The translations under genes and the position numbers were made by a program. From contig CM064664.1 of assembly GCA_032717465.1 (NCBI GenBank), positions 5,797,906 to 5,861,905 of the forward strand: 64,000 nucleotides of DNA, in the 5' to 3' direction. Position 1 is the stretch's first letter; each line of letters begins with the position of its first letter. The DNA comes from Coenobita brevimanus (taxonomy: Eukaryota > Arthropoda > Malacostraca > Decapoda > Coenobitidae). The notes under the pieces are model-generated. The model was not told where the DNA came from. It worked only from the letters and a program-made list of their open reading frames with translations, and did no database searches. This document shows positions 13,561-26,443 of this stretch, piece by piece.

Positions 13561-15044
13561 ATCTACACAGATATGAATATTTGATCTATATAAGGAATAA
13601 CCTAACCAAAGTCTGCTCATTTGAATGGGCCTCCTTCACATTGACTCACGTGTCAAAGTTGCAGAATCATGACTCCACCTCACAGATATCAACATCCACA
13701 TACGTCCCTCCTCAGCCAAGACGCACGCCTCCAGTGAGAGATCAGAAATATCGATGTTCGATTATTGGCATGTGTCGTCCTCCAAGGCCGACTCCATTTA
13801 ACTACAGCAAACAGTGTAAGTAGGCCGTTATATACAGCAATCGGTTGTAATGCTCATCGTTTAAAAAAAAAATTGCCATCTAGCACATTTTTTTTTTTCA
13901 CTTTGAAGTTCATGTTCATATTATTTTGGAATTTGATTCTGGCAGCTGCGCCACAAGATTTTATTTCAGTTAATCAATCAATTAATCAATAATTTATTTT
14001 TAAAGAGATATCTGGCAACCTTTTCTTGCCTGAATATTCTGGGCATAATGTTTGGGGGGTATGGTTCTTAGCCTACCTGTCTTCACCTATCGGCTCACAG
14101 TCAGTAAGCTCATTTCTTCAAATGTCAGTGATCCGCACGTTACAAAGAAACCCTCAAAGAGAGGAGTATTTCTTCCAGAGCAGTATATGGTTAACAGTAA
14201 AAACAATACAACTGAGGCACTTTCACACACTCCTCGAAATTGACACTGTGTAACCTGAGTGTTTGTCGCCCCGGGTTCATGTGGTTGGGAACTCTGTGAA
14301 CTGCAGGCTGAAACTGCGTTCATCTAAAGTCCACCATCCTCGTTTCGAGATAAGGGAAGATTAGCTGAGGAACGTTTGTTTAACCAGGAAGTGTAGTCAC
14401 CCTGTCATATGGGTGTCACCATGCAAAGGCGTCCTTGTGATGAACCTCGGTACAAATAGAAAAAAAGGACACTTTATTTCTTAGTGGAGCATGGTACTCA
14501 CTGAGAAAGTGGAATATATTTCTCCTATTACTGTATCTTCGAGGACCAGAGGTCAGACTTAGGATAAAAGATGAAGACTTGTTATTTTGTCATTACACAA
14601 ATCTGTTTCTGCAGGAAGAAATACAGGCACTGGGAGGTTGTATACTCACATATCCTTATCCTTTAGTAAAGAAGAGGTAATAATGGTATTGTTACCTCCA
14701 TATTAATGCAGCAATATCTCTTTATTCCACCGTATTATGCACAGTCTATAAATAACCTTCAATTTACTATAAGGTAAGGTAAATTGCGGGAACTAGTCCA
14801 GTGGTGGTGTAACGTAGTCTGGATTAAGGCAAACTCAGACCCTGTGAACTTGAGCACTAAAATGAGATAATCTTCATAAGCATTAACAATTGAATATATG
14901 CTTATACCATACTCTATGTATTGTATTACTTGCAACCCTTGGCTCATGTGAATGTAAACCTGGTGGACTGTAGGCTAATGTTTTTCTACTGTAGTCTAGC
15001 ATCTTCCAGCCGTAGGATTGAAAGGAAATTGATGGAAGTTTGTG

Positions 15045-15045
<1 letters not shown>
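13561..15045. other. No gene seen
   Basis: No protein motif or repeat family was recognised. Open frames are short and without motifs. Confidence 0.5.

Positions 15046-15130
<85 letters not shown>
15046..15130. repeat. (GT)n microsatellite
   Basis: About 42 uninterrupted GT repeats. Confidence 0.97.
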
Positions 15131-15132
<2 letters not shown>

Positions 15133-15849
15133 CCTCCTACAGGAAACACCTTGTCATTGTAGGGTGCATGTATACCCCATAATTCTGGTGGGCCATATCG
15201 GTGGGGGGTGGGGGGGGAAGATCCCTCCGGCCTCAACAGATGTACAGGGTTACTCATGCTGAAGGAGCCATCAGTGAGGGGTCAGACAGTGTACCCATCC
15301 ACCCTTGGATGCGTTAAGGCTACGCGAGTAAACCCCGAATGTGAAATTCGTGAGTGATGTCCTCCAGAAGACAGGGCATGACAGCCAGAGCTCCGGCAGA
15401 CTCCTGCAACCCTGGCCAGTAGATAGGAGCTGTGAATCTTCATGCCACCGTCACAGACTAAGAAGAGCCAAGTAACGTGGCAGTAGGACTGCGCACTCTC
15501 ACCACCACACCAAATGCTTTCATTGTACAAGCATACCTCTCTATTCACCTCCCATTTAACCCAGTCATCAAAACTAAATGTCCTGTGGCGACAGGATACG
15601 GTGATGGTGACAGAGCGTGCAGGGTGGAAGTCGTTAGCTCGAGTCCTGCACATTGGCTGCATTGGCCCAATAGTCACTGGCATAATGGCATAGGAGCATG
15701 CCATGCCTTCAGCAGTATCCATTGTGACTAAACAGCCAGAAACGGACACGCAGCTGGTAAGTCTGATGGGGAGGGCTTTAGATAAGGAAACCTAAATATT
15801 TGCTGCTCTACACCTGGGCAAATAACCACGTTTGTCAAGGCATTCTACA
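15131..15849. other. Unassigned; may contain the 5' UTR of LINE E
   Basis: A moderately GC-rich stretch. The part after about 15745 runs smoothly into the LINE E endonuclease and could be its 5' leader. The minus-strand open frame at 15282-15749 shows no recognisable motif. Confidence 0.4.
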
Positions 15850-18800
15850 CTACGGTCAAAGAAAGAAAAGAGTCCCTCTGACTGTTGCAACCAGGAATAT
15901 ACGGATCATGCTTGATTATAACCAAGACCCAGGACCACGCCGTAGGATTTCCCTTATTGCCCATGAACTAAAACGATAATAAACTGACACTGCTGCTGTG
16001 CCTGAGACTCACCTCTCCAGAGAGAACAACCTAATGGAAGGAGGAGAAGGGTATAATTATTTCTGGAGAGGATACTCAGACAACCTACTATGGAAGATCC
16101 AAGAATCACCTTTGAGTATATCAGAGATGCTGATGTCCTGGCACAAACCTCTCTCTAATGTCAGTATAAAACACTCATCAGTGCCTATGCTCCAACGCTT
16201 GACTCTGAAGACACTGGCAATGATTCCTTTAACGACTCTCTGGATGCCACCATTTCCCCAAAACCACATAATGACAAACTCATCCTGCTTGAAGAGTTCA
16301 ATGCCAGAACTGGAAAACAGAGTTACCTCTGGGAAGCCATTATAGGCCTCCACGGAGTTGGTAACATGAACAACAATGGCCTTACACTGCTTTCATTATG
16401 CTCATAACACAGCCTGGTCATCACCAACGCCATTTTTCAACTTAAGAATAAACAAAAGACACGTGGATGCATCCACAGTCTAGACACTGGCACCTATTTG
16501 ATTATGTCAATATCAGGCAGCGAGATCAAAAAGTTCTTATAACCCAATCCACGAGAGGTGCTGGGTGCTCAGTAGACCATAACATTATACTTGCCAAACC
16601 AGAACTGGTCATACACCCAGAAATGCACCGTAGACCATCCTCCAAGAATATAAACTTTACTATCTTAAAGGATGCAGCAACCTGTAACAGCTTCTGCAGT
16701 AGTATTTCAGACAAGCTGTCTCAATGCCCACCACTTGACCAAAGCAACAATACAACAAACCTAAACACAGAATGGACGAACATTAAGGCAATGCTTCACG
16801 GCGCTGCAGAAGGAACCCTATATTTCTTCACCCACTGCCATAATGAATGGTTTGATGATCATGCTGAGGACAAACATTACCTTCTTGCAATGAAGAATAG
16901 AGCACATAACAACTAGTTGGCTCATCCTAGTTCCCCAACCCTTAAAACTGAATTCCAAGATCTTATAAATGAAACCCAGAGGAGGCTGCCTGACATGAGA
17001 CCAAATGGTGAGCTGAGGAAGCAAAAGGGCTTCAAAGACTAACTGATGTTTATGACGAACCTGTATTCTACAAGTCGATAAAAACTAAGCCCGAACCAAA
17101 CTCAACATAGACACTATACGTTCACCCAAGTGAGAGCGCCTGAAAGACAAGGAAGCAGTCCAAGAAAGATGGGCACAACGCTTCAACACCTTAGTGAATA
17201 GAAGAAACCCAGGGAGCACAATATCCTTCATGACATCCCAAATGCTCCTCAAGCAGCAGGTCTCAATGTCCAACCTCCACTTGCAGAAACTGTTCATGCC
17301 ATCTGATTTATAAAGAATAAAAATGCAGACACTGATGAAATACAATCTGAATTAATCATTAAGGGTGGCCAGTTAGTCCACCAGTGCCTTGATAATCTCA
17401 TTCTGAATATCTGGAATAAAGAACAAATTCCATCTGAATGGCGTACGACTGATACTGTAACCATCTAGAAGAAGAAATGGGACTGTTCAAATTGTGACAA
17501 TAGTAGAATTATCTGCCTCCTGGTGAATGCTTGCAAAGTACTAGCCAAAAAAATTTTATCCGGACTGAAAAATCATCTGACTGAATCAACACTTTCTGAA
17601 ACACAATAAGGATTTGGTAGGGAAAAAAATTCCTGTGATATGATCTTATGATCTTTGTTGCCGAACAGATACAAGAGAAATGCCATGAACAAAATTGTGA
17701 ATTGTATATATATATTGCATTTACGGGTGCTAATCTTGCAAAAGTGTTTGACCCTGACAACAGAGAACTTTTATGGAATGCTCTTTCAAAATTTGGAGTT
17801 GATTTTTTGTTTTGTTTTACCATCCTGAATAGTCTGCATGACAACATGAATGTTCGTGTGTCCATAGGTGGGAGCAAATCTGAACCCTTCAAAGTGGATA
17901 TTGGAATAATGCAAGGATGTGTTCTGACTCCTGTAATTTTCAACATCTGTCTCACTGCAGTCACCCTTTTAAGTCACCAACAAATGAATCCTGCTGATTT
18001 AATAAAAATCAATTTACGTCTAGACTGTAACTTATTTAATCTTGGATGTCATCAGTCACAGTCAAAGACTTCTCTTCTAGAGCTGAGAGCTGTGCTATCA
18101 TTACACATACTGCAGAAGCCCTACGACAGGGTATTGCCATCATTTCTAATATATACCATGCAATGGGATTCTGAATGTCAATAAAACAGAAAAATATATC
18201 AGAGAAACAACCTAGCAGAGCCTCATACATTTCAGATAAACAGCTAAAATGTAAAACAGGTGGAGAATTTTACCTACCTTGGATGTGTGTTCACATATAA
18301 ACATAACATTGATACAGAAGTCCTTGAACGAATCAACCACGTCTCGGCTTTTTCTGGACGTCTCAGACCCAGTGTCTTTGAATGTATCAGCATAAGAATG
18401 GAGAGAAATGTTTCAGTATACATCTGTATGCCTTTCCACTCCCTTATACGGAGGTGAATTTAAAACTACAAACAAGCTTTATATGAAACAGCGTGAGTCA
18501 TTTTACATGCAGTACGTACAATGCATCCTAGGATTCAAATGGGGTGATAAAGTCCCTCAGTAACAAATCCTCTAGTGGGCAAAGTCAACCAACATAGAAC
18601 CCATGATGTCCTAAAGTTTTTTAGATGGTCGGACACGTGTTCCGCATGCCAGAGCACCACTTCCAAGCCAGGTTCTTTATGGCCAACCTCCTGCAGCATG
18701 TCGCAACCCAGGGGGACAGAAGAAAAGATATAGATCACATAAGGACAACTCTGAAGAAAGGCAACATCATACCAAAAGAACTTGAAACCAATACCTCGGA

Positions 18801-19050
18801 CAAAGAATAATGACAAGCCCTCTGCGGGAAAGGAACAATTCATCTTGAAGAAGCTCGGAAACTGGCCAGAGAAAAGTGTAGATAATGGAGGCACACCCAG
18901 AGTTCTCCCATCAAACGAGGATTTAATATGACGACTGTGGGGTAAAGTTTGTGGATCCAGCATTAGTCTGCACAGTCACACATGTTGGCACCAAAAACAA
19001 TGAGAAACACACTATCATAGTGAGTATGGTTGGCATTGTCTTCTATAGCA
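15850..19050 (+). pseudogene. Decayed LINE (family E): endonuclease and reverse transcriptase
   Basis: Fragments in all three plus frames follow the order of a non-LTR element. The endonuclease start is near 15890 (ATRNIRIML) and its end near 16480 (SRHWHLFDYVNIRQRDQK, then DHNIILAKPEL). Next come a linker, the RT core (AFTGANLAKVFDPDNRELLW and MQGCVLTPVIFNICL, 17720-17970), MENFTYLGCVF (18260), and a C-terminal HVFRMPEHHFQARFF segment (about 18630). The family is the one often annotated 'craniofacial development protein 2-like' in animals; its clade is uncertain. The catalytic YADD is not in a readable frame. Many stops and shifts mark it as one of the oldest insertions here. Its 3' end is cut by LINE C1 at about 19053. 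Confidence 0.75.
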
Positions 19051-19053
19051 GAA

Positions 19054-20893
19054 GGACAGTTTTGTACAGCACCCTACCAGTATCCCTGACTGCCTTGAAG
19101 AGAGCTCCAACATACTTGACCTCTTCCTCACAACTAATCCTTCTGCTTACACTGTTAATCTTTCCTCTCCGTTGGGCTCCTCCAATCACAACCTTATTAC
19201 CTTAACCTGCCCTATTGCTACCGGTATGGCCTGTGGACCCTCCAAAGAAACGTCGATTGTGGCACTTTGGAGCTGCAGATTGGAAGGCGCTCAGGCAGTA
19301 CTTTCTTTATTTTCCATGGAATGATTATTGCTTCCATGGCTGGGAGCCATTTGAGTGTGCCTTGCGCGTTGCGGAGGTTATTCTCTCGGGAATGGAAGCA
19401 TGCATTCCTTTCTCATATCCTTTGACTAATGCAAGAATGCCTTTGTTTAATCAGACTTGTTCAACTGCTGTCCACAACAATGAGAGGGCCTATAAAAGGT
19501 ACCAGAGCCAACCCACCCCTGAATCGCATCTTGATTATGTTTCTGCCCGGAATCGTGCTTTCTGTTCTTCGTTCTGCTAAACATAATTTCATCCATACTA
19601 AGTGCTCTCAACTCTCCAACTCAAATTCTTCCAGCTCCTTCTGGCACCTTGCCAAAAACCTTTCTAACAACTTTATCACATCATCCTTCCCTCCTCTTTT
19701 CCATTCTGATGGCTCCGTATCTATTTCTTCTACTGATAAACCAGATCTTTTCACTCATACTTTCTCCTCCAATTCCACCTTAGATGATTCCGGTGCTGTT
19801 CCTCTATCACTTTCCCCCTCAGACTTCCTCATGGCTGACATTGAAATTTCTTCAGCTGATGTATTTTCTGCCATCACTGGCCTCAATGCTAACAAGCCAT
19901 ATGGGCATGATGGAGTCCCTTCTGTTGTCCTCAAGAACTGAGTTTCTGTCCTTACACCATTCCAAACTCTTTTGCTTTTGTCTGTCAACTTGTACCTTTC
20001 CTTGCTGGAAGTTTGCTCTCATTCAGCCAGTCCCAAAGAAGGGTGACCATTCCCAACCCTCTGACTATCGTTCAATTGCTTTGACATCATGAGTCTCAAA
20101 AATTTTCGAGTCATTTCTCAATAGAAAAATTTTAAAGCATCTTTCCTATCACAACCTTCTTTCTGATCATCAGTATGGGTTCCATCAGGGATGCTCCACT
20201 GGTGATCTTCTCACCTACCTTTCAGACTCTTGGTCATCCTACTTTCGGGACTTTGGAGAAAGCTTTGCCATTGCACTTGGCATCTCAAAGGCCTTCGATC
20301 GAGTCTGGTATAAATCTTTAATTTCCAAACTGCCCTCTTACTGTATCTATCCTTCTTACTGTATCTATCCTTCTATCTGTGCCTTCATCTATAGCTTCCT
20401 TTCTGGTCATTCTATAGCTGCTGTTGTAGACGGCCATCGATCTTCTCCTAAATCTGTCAACAGTGGTGTTGCTCAGGGCTCTGTCCTATCACCAACTCTC
20501 CTCTTATTCATCAATGATCTTCCAAGCTGCAGATCTAACCCTATCCACTCATACACTGATGATTCCACCATTCACCTTTCCATTCGGTTCCCGCAACGTC
20601 CATCTAAGCAGTTACTTCAATTGACAAGGGATGAGGCTATGGCAAACCTAATGTCTGACTTGGCTCGTATCTCTGACTGGGGTAAAAATAATCTTGTTGT
20701 TGTTAATGCATCAACAACTCAGTTTTTACACCTATCAACCTGACACAATCTTCCATAGGAGTACTCTCAAATGATTAATACTATCCAGCTCCGTCCTGCA
20801 TCATCCTTGAACATGCTTGGGGTTTCATTGACTCGGGACTTACCTTGGAAAAATTATATTGCATCTCTTGTAATATCTGCTTCCAAGAGACTG
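19054..20893 (+). pseudogene. LINE C1 endonuclease end and reverse transcriptase
   Basis: The plus-strand frames read through the last part of an APE-type endonuclease ([16 protein letters not shown] near 19110, GSSNHNLITL near 19180), then ADIEISSADVFSAITGLNAN (about 19840), PVPKKGDHSQPSDYRSIALT (20025), and an AKAFDRVW-like block (about 20290). A SGVAQGSVLSPTLLL-like block and a degraded SYTDDSTIH follow, where YADD has become YTDD (about 20550). Frameshifts and stops at about 19575, 19940 and 20090 disable it. Confidence 0.82.
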
Positions 20894-23760
20894 CTTTTTT
20901 TTTTTATGCGAGGAAGAAGGAACCAAAGGCCATGAGCCCGCAGTAACAGTTCCCTCCAAGAGAAAAACAAAATACAATAGAGAGCCAAATTCAAGATCCG
21001 ATCATTTTGAGATGCCTGGGCACACTGCGTTTGAAAGACTGGAGATCATAGGCAGCAGGAAATACAGACAGAGGGAGACAGTTCCAGAGCTGACCTGTTG
21101 CATAAATGAATGACTGGGAGTAACGGTTAACTCTTGCATTAGAGAGTTGGACAAAAAAAGGATGAGAGTTTGCTGCCAGACGGGTGCTACGCACCCATCG
21201 TAGAGGTGGAGGAATGCAAGCAGACAGTTCAGAGGAGCAGTGACCATTAAAGTAGCGATAGAAAAGAGATAAAGATGCAACAGTGCGGCAAGAGACAGAG
21301 GTTGAAGGGAGTCAGTAAGAGGAGGAGAGTTAATGAGACGAAAAGCCTTTGACTCCACCCTATTGAGAAGAGCTGTATGTGCGGAGCCTCCCCACACATG
21401 AGAGTTGTACTCCACACAGGGGCAGATAAAACCCCTTTATAGAGTCAACAATTGTGCAGGCGTAAAGAAAGAGCGGAGTCAGCTTAGCACACCCAATCTC
21501 TTGGAAGCAGATTTTACAAGAGATGTAATATGATCTTTCTAAGATAAGTCCTGAGTAAATGAAACCCCAAGCATGTTCAAGGATAATGCAGGATTAAGCT
21601 GAATATTATTAAACATTAGTGGGTATACCTGTGGAAGATTTTGACGGGTTGATAGGTGTAGGAACTGAGTCTTAGATGCATTAAAAACAACCATATTATA
21701 TTTACCCCAGTCAGAGATACGAACCAAGTCAGACATTAGGTGTGTCATAGCCTCATCCCTTGTTTGTTGAAGTAACTGTTGAGATGGGCGTTGCGGGAAC
21801 CGAATGGAAAGGTGAAGGGTGGAGTCATCAGCATATGAGTGGATAGGGTTAGATGTACAGCTTAGAAGATCATTGATGAATAAAAGGAAGAGAGTTGGTG
21901 ATAGGACAGAGCCCTGAGGAACACCACTGTTGATAGATCTAGGAGAAGAATGATGGCCATCTACAACAGCGGCTATAGAACGAACAGAAAGGAAGCTAGC
22001 GATGAAGGCACAGATAGAAGGATAGAAACCGTAGGAGGGCATTTTGGAAATTAAAGATTTATGCCAGACTCGATCGAAAGCCTTTGAGATGTCAAGTGCA
22101 ATGGCAAAGCTTTCGCCAAAGTCCCGAAAGGAGGATGACCAGGAGTCTGAAAGGTAGGTGAGAAGATCGCCAGTGGAGCGTCCCTGACGGAATCCATACT
22201 GACGATCAGAAAGAAGGTTGTGATAGGAAAGATGCCTTAAAATTTTTCTATTGAGAATTGACTCGAAAACTTTTGAAATACAGGACGTTAAAGTAATTGG
22301 ACGATAGTTGGAGGGTTGGGAGTGGTCACCCTTCTTTGGGACTGGCTGAATGAGAGCAAACTTCCAGCAAGAAGGAAAGGTACAAGTTGACAGACAAAGG
22401 CGAAAGAGTTTGCCTAGGCAGGGTGTAAGCACAGAAGCACAGTTCTTGAGACCAACAGGAGGGACCCCATCAGGCCCATATGCCTTGTTAGTACTGAGGC
22501 CAGTGATGGCAGAAAATACATCAGCTGAAGAAATTTTAATGTCAGCCATGAGGAAGTCAGAGGGGGGAAGTGATGGAGGAACAGCACCAGAATCGTCTAA
22601 GGTGGAATTGGAGGAGAAAGTCTGTGCGAAGAGATCTGCTTTATCCGTAGAAGAAATAGCTACAGAACCATCAGAGTAGAAAAGAGGAGGGAAGGATGAT
22701 GAGGTAAAGTTGTTCAAAAGATTTTTGGCAAGGTGCCAGAAGGAGCGGGAAGAATTCGAGTTGGAGAGTTGAGAACATTTTGTATGGATGAAATTATTTT
22801 AGTAGAGCAAAGAACAGACTTAGCACGATTCCGGGCAGAAACGTAAAGATGATGTGATTCAGGGGTGGGTTGGCTCCGGTACCTTTTGTAGGCCCTCTCC
22901 TTGTTGCGGACAGCATTAGAACAAGCGTGATTAAACCAAGGCTTTCTTGCGTTAGTCAAAGGATATGAGAAAGGAATGTATGCTTCCATGCCCAAGAGAA
23001 TAACCTCTGTAATGCGCAAGGCACACTCAGATGGCTCCTGGCCATGGAAGCAATAATCATTCCAGGGAAAATCAAAGAAGTACTGCCTGAGGGCCTCCCA
23101 GTCTGCGGCTCCAATATGCCACAGACAACGTTTCCCTGGAGGGTCCACAGGCCATACCGGAGTGATAGGACAGGTTAAGGTAATAAGGTTGTGATCGGAG
23201 GAGCCCAACGGAGAGAAAAGATTAACAGAGTAAGCAGAAGGATTAGTTGTGAGGAAGAGGTCAAGTATGTTGGAGCTCTCTCCAAGGCGATCAGGGATAC
23301 GGGTAGGGTGCTGTACAAGCTGCTCTAGGTCATTAAGGATAGAAAAGATGTAGGCTTGTTCACCAGGTGGATCCGTGAAAGGAGAGGAGAGCCAAAGGTG
23401 GTGGTGAACATTGAAATCTCCTAGAATGGAGATTTCAGAGAAAGGAGAAATGGATTGAATGTGTTCCATCGTAGAAGTAAGATAGTCGAAGAATTTTTGA
23501 TAGTCAGTAGAGTTAGGGGATAAGTAAACAGCACAAATATATTTAGTCAGAGAATGACAGGAAAGCCGAAGCCAGAGTGTAGAGAATTCAGAAGAATCGA
23601 GTTCAGGAACACGAGAGCAAGATAAGTCATTGCGTATATATACACAACAGCCACCTTTGGCTTTGAAATGAGTATGGAGAAAGTAGGAGGATACAGTAAA
23701 GGGTTTGCTGTCAGTTGCCTGAGACAGCTGAGTCTCCGTTAGAAAAAGAAGGTGAGGTTC
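20894..23760 (-). mobile_element. LINE family C copy inserted into C1
   Basis: The best preserved family C copy. The minus-strand poly(A) tail appears as a T run at 20895-20905, and the 5' truncation lies at 23760 near the start of the endonuclease domain. It is inserted tail-to-tail within the plus-strand copy C1. Confidence 0.88.
21002..23700 (-). pseudogene. Family C LINE ORF2: APE endonuclease and reverse transcriptase
   Basis: The frame 23469-22714 (minus) carries the endonuclease core: [14 protein letters not shown] (catalytic GDFN) and [11 protein letters not shown] (catalytic SDH). A shift near 22.8 kb leads into 22717-21539, a 392-residue reverse transcriptase with VPKKGDHSQPSNYRPITL, YGFRQGRSTGDLLTYL, ALDISKAFDRVWHKSL, SGVPQGSVLSPTLFLLFIND, catalytic SYADDSTLH and LNMLGVSFTQDLS. 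A TAG near 21536 and further breaks separate the C-terminal EYNSHVWGGSAHTALLNRV block (21002-21415). The architecture is jockey/CR1-like, with no RNase H. This is the reference for the family C fragments elsewhere in the window. Confidence 0.9.
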
Positions 23761-24354
23761 TAAGCCGACTCCATACCTTCTTTACCCCTGCACAGTTCTT
23801 GACTTTATACAGGAGTTTTATTCGGCCCTGTTTGGAGTACAACTCTCATGTGTGGGGAGGCTCCCCACATACAGCTCTTCTCAGTAGGGTGAAGTCAAAG
23901 GCTTCTCATCTCATCAATTCTCCTCCTCTTACTGGCTTCCTTCAATCTCTCTCATTGCCGCAATGTTGCATCTTTATCTCTTTTCTATCACTATTTCAAT
24001 GGTCACTGCTCCTCTGAACTCTGTGCTTGCATCCCTGCACCTCTACGACAGGTGCGTAGCACCCGTCTAGCGACAATCTCTCATCCTTTTTCTGTCCAAC
24101 TCTCTAATACAAGAGTTACTACCAGTCCTCCATTTATGCAACAGGTCAACTCTGGAAATGTCTCCCTCTGTCTGTGTTTCCTACTTCCTATGATCTCCAG
24201 TCTTTCAAACGCAGTTTGTCCAGGCATCTCGAAATGAATGGATGTTGAATCTGGCTCTCTTGTATTGTTTTTGTTTTTTTCTTGGAAGGAACGGTTTGCA
24301 GGCTCCTGGCCTTTGGTTCATTCTTTCTTTCATTAAGTAAAAAGTACGTAAGTC

Positions 24355-24356
<2 letters not shown>

Positions 24357-24388
<32 letters not shown>
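24357..24388. repeat. (GT)n microsatellite
   Basis: Short GT run just past the 3' end of LINE C1. Confidence 0.9.
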
Positions 24389-24390
<2 letters not shown>

Positions 24391-24560
24391 CGAGAAACAG
24401 CAAAATGCATCGCTGTTACTCGAACATCACAACAAGAAATTAATGGTGGTTTATTTTGATTTAATTTTTGTATCAGACCTTAGCACACAAATAACGATGC
24501 ATAAGTATTTTGTCTGACACTGTAAAGTAAATTTGTAAGCGTCTAATCCTCTACCCATCC

Positions 24561-24770
24561 GTGACGGCAGATCGTTTGCATATAGTGAGGATGTGGCTGG
24601 AAGGCGTATCGGTGAATGACATTGCCCTGGAGACTGGTGCAAGTGTCTCCTCGATTTACAGATGGATTCAGCGCTGGCAGCAGGAGAGAAACGTGGATGC
24701 CAAAGCTTGTCAGAGAATACGTCAGCTCGGAACCACATCCTGGAGGACGAGCATAGTGACAGGAGATGAT
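24561..24770 (+). pseudogene. Helix-turn-helix fragment resembling a transposase N-terminus
   Basis: The plus-strand frame reads MTADRLHIVRMWLEGVSVND, then IALETGASVSSIYRWIQRW, a clear homeodomain-like/paired-like helix-turn-helix of the kind found at the N-terminus of Tc1/mariner-type and related transposases. The frame becomes meaningless after about residue 65, and no DDE catalytic domain follows. It could be a solitary exon, but no splice context was recognised. Confidence 0.5.
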
Positions 24771-24779
24771 GCACCATCC

Positions 24780-26443
24780 CAGCAACGTCATTTCATTTTC
24801 TTGCCCACAGTTTTTTGTGCAAAATTAAACATTGTCTCTTGGGATGGATATGCTCTTCCTTTCCATGCTTGAGAAGCCAGTACTCTTGGAATCGCCAAAT
24901 AATCATTGTGGGTCTCAAAAAATACTGTAATACGAAAATTGCGAGGCATCTCTTGGAGTCTCGTGCCTCGATCAGTTGCCAGTCAGTCTTGATTTGTGGT
25001 TACAGAAAAGCGTGACAGGACTAAACTGGCGGCGAAACCTGGAATGCAAGACACTAAAAACTCTTCAGGAATATCAAGAAACCGCAGCCATTGTGCTTTT
25101 AATAATAAGGCAAAAGTTTGCATAAATAACAATATATTCTGTCTACGTTTACGATCCTGAGTTGTAAATCACGTTACCTTCTTCATATCAGTCTTCATCT
25201 CATTTGACGATGATTATTATTTTTTTAAATTACATATTTTACGGAAGGAGTTTCACAGAGGATGTTTCTGACTCCTTCACGGCATGAGGAATTCTTGTCA
25301 GTCGGTTAAAAAAAATCTGCAGTATATCACAATGTAATTGTTTAGCAGTTTTGTATAACATACATTAGTGCCGGATTACCTTCTTTGTTTGGCAGCAGGA
25401 CACCACTGCATATCTCTTAAACCACTCACTGCGATGTATTAGCTACTCTGGCAACCCACAACCTATTTCATTCAACTGGGGAGACACTTCATCATGAAGG
25501 GGTGATTGCCGTGATATCGAACCCGTCCACTTTGAAAACAACGTGAATGAGTTCACTTTCAACGTATAGTTTGCTCATCATCTTCAGAATGTGAACTCGT
25601 ATACCAGTAGATGAAAAAAGTCTCAAGTAACTCATTAGTACCCTGTCCTAGTAACTGCTTAAACTGGCCTCTGATTATCGGTATAATAATATTATATTGT
25701 CTGATTGAATAAAAGTACATACCTATGTTATTCAGTATCAAAACATGCTTTCCATGTAATTGCGTTGATTACTTACGTGCTCAGATGGTGGAGATTTTGG
25801 CATTACGTTCCTCGGATTCTTTGAGACGAAAACAGCCAAGCTATTTGTTGTCAGACACTCTGGCCTCTTGGCATAAACATATCTTTGTGAATATAACAAT
25901 AATCCATGTTAATCATCTTGGAGGATCCTAGGAAGGTACAGTACCTGTAACCATCCTGAAGGCTCTACTGTAGGAAGACTAATTTCTGACCGGTCTCTCA
26001 GTGACACTGACTCTGTTAGACTGACTCCTGGGCCGGTCCGTCACGGAACACAACTGTCATGAGATATCAAGGGCTTGGATACTTGTAAAATATGTCAGCA
26101 TTGTAAAGTGCTTGACAGACCAGGATAATTTCTGCAATATACTCTATCAGTTACAATAAGAAATGATCAGGGATCTAACCCCCCCCCCATAAAAGACAAA
26201 TTGGCAGAGGGTGATACTGATGAGCACTAATATTATTTTGGCACTGACTTAAATACACTACTGTCCTCGAAAGTCCCGTTCCTCCTCCTACTGTTCAGCA
26301 ACTCGTAATCTAAAATTAGTTGGATTAAGGTTCCATACAGTCACTATAGTATGTGTGGTTACTTACACAATTTAGTTTTACCCAGTTGTTAGTTACAATT
26401 AGTATAAATAATAATTGAGTTTCAAATTGGCAGCAGAACGAAC
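24780..26443. other. No gene seen
   Basis: AT-rich sequence without a supported gene or a repeat that matches elsewhere in the window. Confidence 0.5.

Larger units (their letters stand above)
19054..24330 (+). mobile_element. LINE family C copy C1, split by an inner LINE
   Basis: The plus-strand LINE runs 19054-20893 (endonuclease end to RT thumb) and resumes at 23761-24330 (RT C-terminus, 3' UTR). The two parts align end to end with the uninterrupted family C copy at 49.8-51.5 kb, apart from about eight lost bases at the junction. The inner 2.87 kb is another family C copy on the opposite strand. The 5' end is truncated inside the endonuclease domain. Confidence 0.85.

Noticed and set aside
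14883..15262. Open frames with His-Thr or Cys-Val repeats
   Set aside because: They are products of the GT microsatellite at 15046-15130.
15282..15749. 155-residue minus-strand frame
   Set aside because: No motif, and it overlaps what is probably the leader of LINE E.
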